A stretch of DNA of 9,784 nucleotides, taken from assembly GCA_015256455.1 (NCBI GenBank), contig JABZMB010000048.1:1-9784 (forward strand), written 5' to 3'. A program made the translations under genes and the position numbers. Shown here in pieces: positions 6,176-9,784 of this stretch. The stretch's first letter is position 1. Each line of letters starts with the position of its first letter. The notes beneath the pieces are model-generated. The model was not told the DNA's origin. It searched no databases and saw only the letters and a program-made list of their open reading frames with translations. The stretch comes from Solobacterium sp. GTDB taxonomy: Bacteria > Bacillota_I > Bacilli_A > Erysipelotrichales > Erysipelotrichaceae.

Positions 6176-7252
6176 ATGAACATCAAGAAAGCATTGGCTT
6201 CAGTTTTGACACTTGCTTTATTAGCAGGTTGTACAGGCGGTAACTCAACAGCTTCAAACACTACAGCTTCAACAAATGATAATGGTCGTAAGCAACCTGC
6301 AGAAACAGGTTCTAAAGATATCGACACATTGAAGTTCCAATTTGTTCCATCAAGACCAGTTGATGAAATTAAGGCAACAACAGAAGGCCTAGATCAATTA
6401 GTCATCGAAGCAATGAAGAAGAGAGGATACAACATTAAGAATGTTGAAATCTCTGTCAGTGATTCTTATGAAGCTGCTGGTGAGGCTTTATCTGCTGGTT
6501 CAGTAGACGTTGCTTGGTTACCAGGTGGTACTTATGCATTATATTCAAATGAATCAGATGTTATCTTAACAGCTACACGTAAGGGCTTATCCAACGATTC
6601 TGAAAAACCTGCTGACTGGAATGGCGATGCACATATGACTGTGAATAAGGATACTCCAGTTACATATTACAAAGGCTTAATCTATGCAGGACCATCCGAA
6701 TACGGACAAGAGCTTGCTAAGAAAGTAAATGCTGGTGAAGCATTAACTTGGGAAGACTTAAATAAGGCTAAGTGGGCTGTTAGAGACGTTACAAGTTCTG
6801 CTGGTTATATCTATCCTACAATGTGGTTAATGGACAACTACGATGGTAAGTCCATTAGTGATTTAGCTAACGTTACAACATTAGACTACGCTGGCGAATT
6901 CATGCAGGCAGCTGCTGGACAAATCGACGTTATCGTATGTTACGCTGATGGTCGTCAAGACTATGCAAAGCAATGGCAAGAAGAATGGGGTCGTAAGGAT
7001 TCTATTTGGAATGAATTAAATGTTATTGGTGTTACAAAGAATATCTATAACGATACAGTATCTGTAACAATGGCTAAGGAAGACATCTATAATAAGGAAT
7101 TCATCGAAGCAATGCAGGATTCCCTCATCGAAATCGCAAATACAGATGCAGGTAAGAAGATCTTCGGTATCTACAAGCACACAGGTTACGCTAAGGCTGA
7201 AGATTCAGATTACGATGGAGCTCGTCAGGCTTTATCTGTAATTGAAAAATAA
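6176..7252 (+). CDS. phnD: Phosphonate/phosphite ABC transporter substrate-binding lipoprotein (PhnD-like)
   Basis: This is the extracytoplasmic ligand-binding subunit of a PhnCDE-type importer, 358 residues. Residues 1-19 form a lipoprotein signal peptide: KK after the start, a hydrophobic core and lipobox LLAGC with the lipidated C19. A Ser/Thr/Asn-rich linker (about 20-45) leads to the binding domain. There LKFQFVPSRPVDEI and the later SVDVAWLPGGTYALY are typical of the PhnD/SsuA-like periplasmic-binding family, as is VRDVTSSAGYIYPTMWL around residues 200-220. The start is fixed by GGGAGGA five bases upstream. The codons are well adapted (AAG, GGT, CGT, GCT), suggesting high expression. 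A hairpin terminator follows directly, and the ATPase and two permeases come next, so it heads the transport operon. The ligand could be a phosphonate, phosphite or phosphate ester; the sequence alone does not decide. Confidence 0.9.
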   Translation: MNIKKALASVLTLALLAGCTGGNSTASNTTASTNDNGRKQPAETGSKDIDTLKFQFVPSRPVDEIKATTEGLDQLVIEAMKKRGYNIKNVEISVSDSYEAAGEALSAGSVDVAWLPGGTYALYSNESDVILTATRKGLSNDSEKPADWNGDAHMTVNKDTPVTYYKGLIYAGPSEYGQELAKKVNAGEALTWEDLNKAKWAVRDVTSSAGYIYPTMWLMDNYDGKSISDLANVTTLDYAGEFMQAAAGQIDVIVCYADGRQDYAKQWQEEWGRKDSIWNELNVIGVTKNIYNDTVSVTMAKEDIYNKEFIEAMQDSLIEIANTDAGKKIFGIYKHTGYAKAEDSDYDGARQALSVIEK

Positions 7253-7268
7253 GATACATAAATTTATG

Positions 7269-7308
7269 TGGGCGATATTCGAAATATCGCCCATTTTATT
7301 TGATTTTT
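7269..7308 (+). terminator. Hairpin terminator/attenuator between phnD and phnC
   Basis: The perfect 11-bp stem TGGGCGATATT (7269-7279) with AATATCGCCCA (7283-7293) has a 3-base loop and a T-rich tail (7294-7308). It begins 16 bases after the phnD stop. Placed inside an importer operon, such a stem usually causes partial termination or protects the 3' end of the binding-protein message, giving more PhnD than membrane subunits. Confidence 0.82.
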
Positions 7309-7309
7309 A

Positions 7310-7340
7310 ATGTATGATTATTGCGTAAATAATCATACAT
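7310..7340 (+). repeat. Second perfect inverted repeat, 13-bp arms, just before phnC
   Basis: The arms 7310-7322 and 7328-7340 (core GTATGATTATT / AATAATCATAC) are exact reverse complements around GCGTA. It starts right after the attenuator's T-tail and ends nine bases before the GGAG ribosome site of phnC (7349-7352). No U-tract follows, so it is not a normal terminator. It may shield the 5' end of a processed phnCEE message or be an operator for a dimeric repressor. Confidence 0.75.
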
Positions 7341-7359
7341 ATAGTGATGGAGAATAGAC

Positions 7360-8142
7360 ATGATTGAATTTAAAAATGTTTCTAAGACCTACCCAAATGG
7401 TACTAAAGGTCTACAGAATGTGAATCTAAAGATTGAACAGGGAGAGTTTATTGCGATTATTGGTTTATCAGGTGCTGGTAAATCTACACTCATTCGTACA
7501 ATCAATCGCATGATTGATACTACTGAAGGTGAATTGATTGTTGATGACACTAATGTTAGTGAACTCAAGGGAAAATCACTACGTCGCTTTAGACGTAAGA
7601 TTGGTATGATATTCCAATCATTTAACTTAGTAAGTCGTTCAACTGTTATCCGTAATGTTCTTACAAGTAATGTTCCAGATATGCCTTGGTATAAGGTTCT
7701 ACTTGGGATTTATTCCAAGGAACAAAAATCTCACGCATTGGAAGCTTTGGATAAAGTTGGTATTTTAGATAAAGCATATAATCGTTGTGATGAGTTATCT
7801 GGTGGACAACAACAACGTGTCGCATTAGCACGTACACTCAACCAGAATCCTTCGATTATTCTCGCAGATGAGCCAGTCGCTTCATTAGACCCTATCATGG
7901 CTGATGTTGTTATGAGTGACTTTGCAAGAATCAACAAAGAAATGAATATCTCTATCCTATTAAATATTCACCATGTCGATCTAGCATTGAAATACGCTAC
8001 TCGTGTCATTGGTGTTCGTTCTGGTCATATCGTTTATGACGGTCCAACAGATAAGATTACAAAAGAAATTCTTGATGAAGTTTATAACGGAAAAGCCATT
8101 CCAACTTCAAAGGATGATGCGAAGGAAGTTGCAGGCAAGTAA
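7360..8142 (+). CDS. phnC: Phosphonate/phosphite ABC transporter ATP-binding protein (PhnC-like)
   Basis: This is the cytoplasmic ATPase of the importer, 260 residues, the usual PhnC length. All nucleotide-binding motifs are intact: Walker A GLSGAGKST (35-43), Q-loop Q86 in MIFQSFNLV, signature LSGGQ (146-150), Walker B IILADE (166-171), D-loop SLD (175-177) and switch H204. The MIFQSFNLVSRSTVIRNVL stretch (83-101) and the SILLNIHHVDLALKYATRVIG segment (198-218) are characteristic of PhnC rather than of other importer ATPases. Start ATG 7360 has GGAG seven bases upstream. The stop lies two bases before the first permease start, implying translational coupling. 12 of 14 Arg codons are CGT/CGC, in contrast to the left-hand operon. 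It should work with the phnD product and both permeases. Confidence 0.95.
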   Translation: MIEFKNVSKTYPNGTKGLQNVNLKIEQGEFIAIIGLSGAGKSTLIRTINRMIDTTEGELIVDDTNVSELKGKSLRRFRRKIGMIFQSFNLVSRSTVIRNVLTSNVPDMPWYKVLLGIYSKEQKSHALEALDKVGILDKAYNRCDELSGGQQQRVALARTLNQNPSIILADEPVASLDPIMADVVMSDFARINKEMNISILLNIHHVDLALKYATRVIGVRSGHIVYDGPTDKITKEILDEVYNGKAIPTSKDDAKEVAGK

Positions 8143-8144
8143 AC

Positions 8145-8990
8145 ATGGCGAAACAGAAAATGTTAAAAACGCCATTGTTTGACAGAATCTTTAAACCTGA
8201 ATTAATCACACTGCCAAACGGGCATACCGTTGAAAGACCTCGCAGTAGAACCCCTTTGATTCTTCTGTTATTTACAATTGTTGTCATTATTTCGATTCGT
8301 GCAACAGGTTTTGATTTATCCATCATTATCTCACGCGCAAAACAATTAACTGTAATTCTATCAAAAATTTTCAGTCCAAATTTCAATTACTTTCCAAAGG
8401 TAATTTCACCATTAATTGAAACCATACAGATGTCCATTGTTGGTACAATCATTGGTTCATTGATTGGTTTACCACTCGCAATTCTCGCATCTAGTAATAT
8501 CAATAAGAATAAACCAACCTTACTTGTATGTCGCTTCATCTTATCTGTATTACGTTCCATTCCAACTTTGATTTATGCATATATCTTTGCGTTAATCTTT
8601 AGTTTAGGTTCACTTGCGGGTACAGTCGCTATCGCTGTATTTACAATTGGTATCGTTGCGAAGATGTTGTATGAAAGTATCGAAACAATCGATATGGGTC
8701 CATATGAAGCCATGCAGTCATTTGGTGCTTCCACATTACAGTCCTTCTGGGCTGCGTGCATGCCACAGATTTTACCTACCTATTTAGCGGATTGCTTATA
8801 TTGCTTTGAAATCAATGTACGTGCATCTTCCATTCTAGGTTATGTAGGTGCTGGTGGACTTGGTATTTTAATTCGTGAACGTACTGGATTGCGTGCTTAC
8901 TCTGACCTCGGTATGATTCTTATTACATTATTTGTTGTCGTTTGGCTCATTGATATGATCAATGATTACCTGCGTTCAAAGTTATCTTAA
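8145..8990 (+). CDS. phnE: Phosphonate/phosphite ABC transporter permease, first copy (PhnE-like)
   Basis: This is an inner-membrane permease subunit of 281 residues. A polar N-terminal tail of about 35 residues (LPNGHTVERPRSRTP) precedes TM1 (about 36-55), and further hydrophobic segments cover about 90-115, 125-160, 165-180 and 255-275. The BPD_transp_1 EAA loop that docks on the ATPase is seen as YEAMQSFGASTLQSFWAACMP, followed by ILP. The conserved VRASSILGYVGAGGLG near residue 230 is typical of PhnE. Only two bases separate it from phnC and the ribosome site is weak (AGG about 9 bases upstream), so translation likely depends on phnC. The second permease gene begins 12 bases after its stop. 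The two permeases differ widely in their N-termini and probably form a heterodimer. Confidence 0.93.
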   Translation: MAKQKMLKTPLFDRIFKPELITLPNGHTVERPRSRTPLILLLFTIVVIISIRATGFDLSIIISRAKQLTVILSKIFSPNFNYFPKVISPLIETIQMSIVGTIIGSLIGLPLAILASSNINKNKPTLLVCRFILSVLRSIPTLIYAYIFALIFSLGSLAGTVAIAVFTIGIVAKMLYESIETIDMGPYEAMQSFGASTLQSFWAACMPQILPTYLADCLYCFEINVRASSILGYVGAGGLGILIRERTGLRAYSDLGMILITLFVVVWLIDMINDYLRSKLS

Positions 8991-9002
8991 ACAGGAGGTC
9001 AT

Positions 9003-9784
9003 ATGTCAGAAAATATTATTGTCAAACTAAATGAAGAACCTAAAACAATTTGGGTTAGACTCATAACAGTTGCGATTGTTGTTAGTCTTATGACTTGGGG
9101 TTCTCAATCTCTACACTTTACTGGATTTACAGATTCTGGATTAAATGTCGCAAAGGGTCTTATGAATGGTCTATTACACCCTAATATCTCTCTTATTTTT
9201 GATATGAGTGATAGTGGTATACCGTTCTTACTCTTACAGACGATTGCGATTGCGGTACTTGGTACTATCATCGGTGCGATTCTTGCGATTCCCGTAAGTT
9301 TCCTAGCTTCCACAAACATTGTACCTAAGCCTGTCGCTATGTTCTTCCGTGCACTCATCCTGTTGATTCGTACAATCCCTGCACTCATTTGGGCTCTTGT
9401 ATGGATTCGTGTTACTGGACCTGGACCATTCTGTGGTGTTGTAACACAGTCTGTATGTTCCATTGGTATGATTTCCAAGATGTATATCACAGCCATTGAA
9501 GATTTAAATACAGGTATTCTTGAATCACTTGATGCGGCTGGTTGTACAACATTCCAGAAGATTCGTTGTGGTATCTTACCACAGCTAAGTGCTTCCTTTA
9601 TCTCCACTGCAATTTATCGTTTCGATATCAACTTAAAGGATGCGACCATCCTTGGTATCGTTGGTGCAGGTGGTATTGGTTCTCCACTCAATAACGCAAT
9701 TTCATCTGGTAAATGGTCTAACGTTGGTGCATTCCTATTAACACTCATCTTGCTTGTTATCTTGATTGAGTATTGTTCAACAAA
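9003..9784 (+). CDS. phnE: Phosphonate/phosphite ABC transporter permease, second copy (PhnE-like, 3' end cut off by the window)
   Basis: The open frame begins at ATG 9003 behind a perfect AGGAGG (8993-8998) and runs without a stop to the window edge, giving 260 complete codons. With PhnE proteins usually 260-285 residues, only a few C-terminal residues are probably missing. TM1 (about residues 18-35) follows a short polar tail. Hydrophobic segments continue at about 75-103, 110-135 and near the end (242-257). The EAA loop reads ESLDAAGCTTFQKIRCGILPQLS, and the PhnE-type DATILGIVGAGGIGSPL follows at about 215-231. It is the last gene seen of the phnDCEE operon. It is similar in layout but clearly divergent in sequence from the first permease, consistent with an old duplication and a heterodimeric channel. 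Whether enzymes for phosphonate use follow is not visible. Confidence 0.93.
   Translation, partial: MSENIIVKLNEEPKTIWVRLITVAIVVSLMTWGSQSLHFTGFTDSGLNVAKGLMNGLLHPNISLIFDMSDSGIPFLLLQTIAIAVLGTIIGAILAIPVSFLASTNIVPKPVAMFFRALILLIRTIPALIWALVWIRVTGPGPFCGVVTQSVCSIGMISKMYITAIEDLNTGILESLDAAGCTTFQKIRCGILPQLSASFISTAIYRFDINLKDATILGIVGAGGIGSPLNNAISSGKWSNVGAFLLTLILLVILIEYCST

Noticed and set aside
8057..8386. 109-codon open frame on the minus strand across the phnC-phnE junction
   Set aside because: It is antisense to two well-supported genes, has no ribosome site context and no recognisable domain.
9104..9607. 167-codon open frame on the minus strand inside the second permease gene
   Set aside because: It lies opposite a clearly conserved PhnE frame with a perfect ribosome site; the antisense product has no recognisable domain.

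Overview
The window reads as a chromosomal stretch from a low-GC Gram-positive (Firmicutes-type) bacterium. Genes have strong AGGAGG-type ribosome binding sites, short intergenic gaps and U-tailed hairpin terminators, and the binding protein is a Gram-positive-style lipoprotein. The mixed gene content would fit an Erysipelotrichaceae-like or related gut/oral Firmicute, but no rRNA or other taxonomic marker is present, so this is a guess.

Left block (1-3324, + strand): a tightly packed, very AT-rich operon. It holds two ABC-2-type permeases of the lantibiotic self-protection/antimicrobial-peptide resistance type (LanE/MutE-like, cut by the window edge, and LanG/MutG-like), then an OmpR-type response regulator and a membrane histidine kinase. 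The ATPase (LanF/CprA-like) is expected just upstream, outside the window. The likely circuit is that the kinase senses a peptide at the membrane, the regulator is phosphorylated, and the exporter is induced. Codon use differs sharply from the right-hand genes (14 of 15 Arg codons in the kinase are AGA/AGG; 12 of 14 in phnC are CGT/CGC), which suggests acquired DNA.

Middle block (3429-5838, - strand): a shared bidirectional terminator separates the left operon from queT, the substrate-binding subunit of an ECF transporter for a queuosine precursor. Its leader carries a good promoter and a hairpin plus A-rich tail that closely resembles a class I preQ1 riboswitch overlapping the ribosome binding site. 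Upstream of that, behind its own terminator, lies a two-gene unit: a Nudix ADP-ribose pyrophosphatase-like hydrolase followed by a short MetE-like zinc methyltransferase of the YxjG/YxjH type.

Right block (6176-9784, + strand): a phosphonate/phosphite-type ABC importer in the order phnD (lipoprotein), phnC (ATPase), phnE, phnE (the second permease runs off the end). A strong hairpin terminator/attenuator and a second long perfect inverted repeat sit between phnD and phnC. They probably let the binding protein be made in excess over the membrane components. No C-P lyase or other phosphonate-degrading gene is visible, so the true ligand is open.

I saw no tRNA, rRNA, CRISPR array, insertion sequence or phage gene. 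The families are all known. The points most worth following up are the variant preQ1 aptamer, the double hairpin in the phn operon and the compositional break around 3.4 kb.
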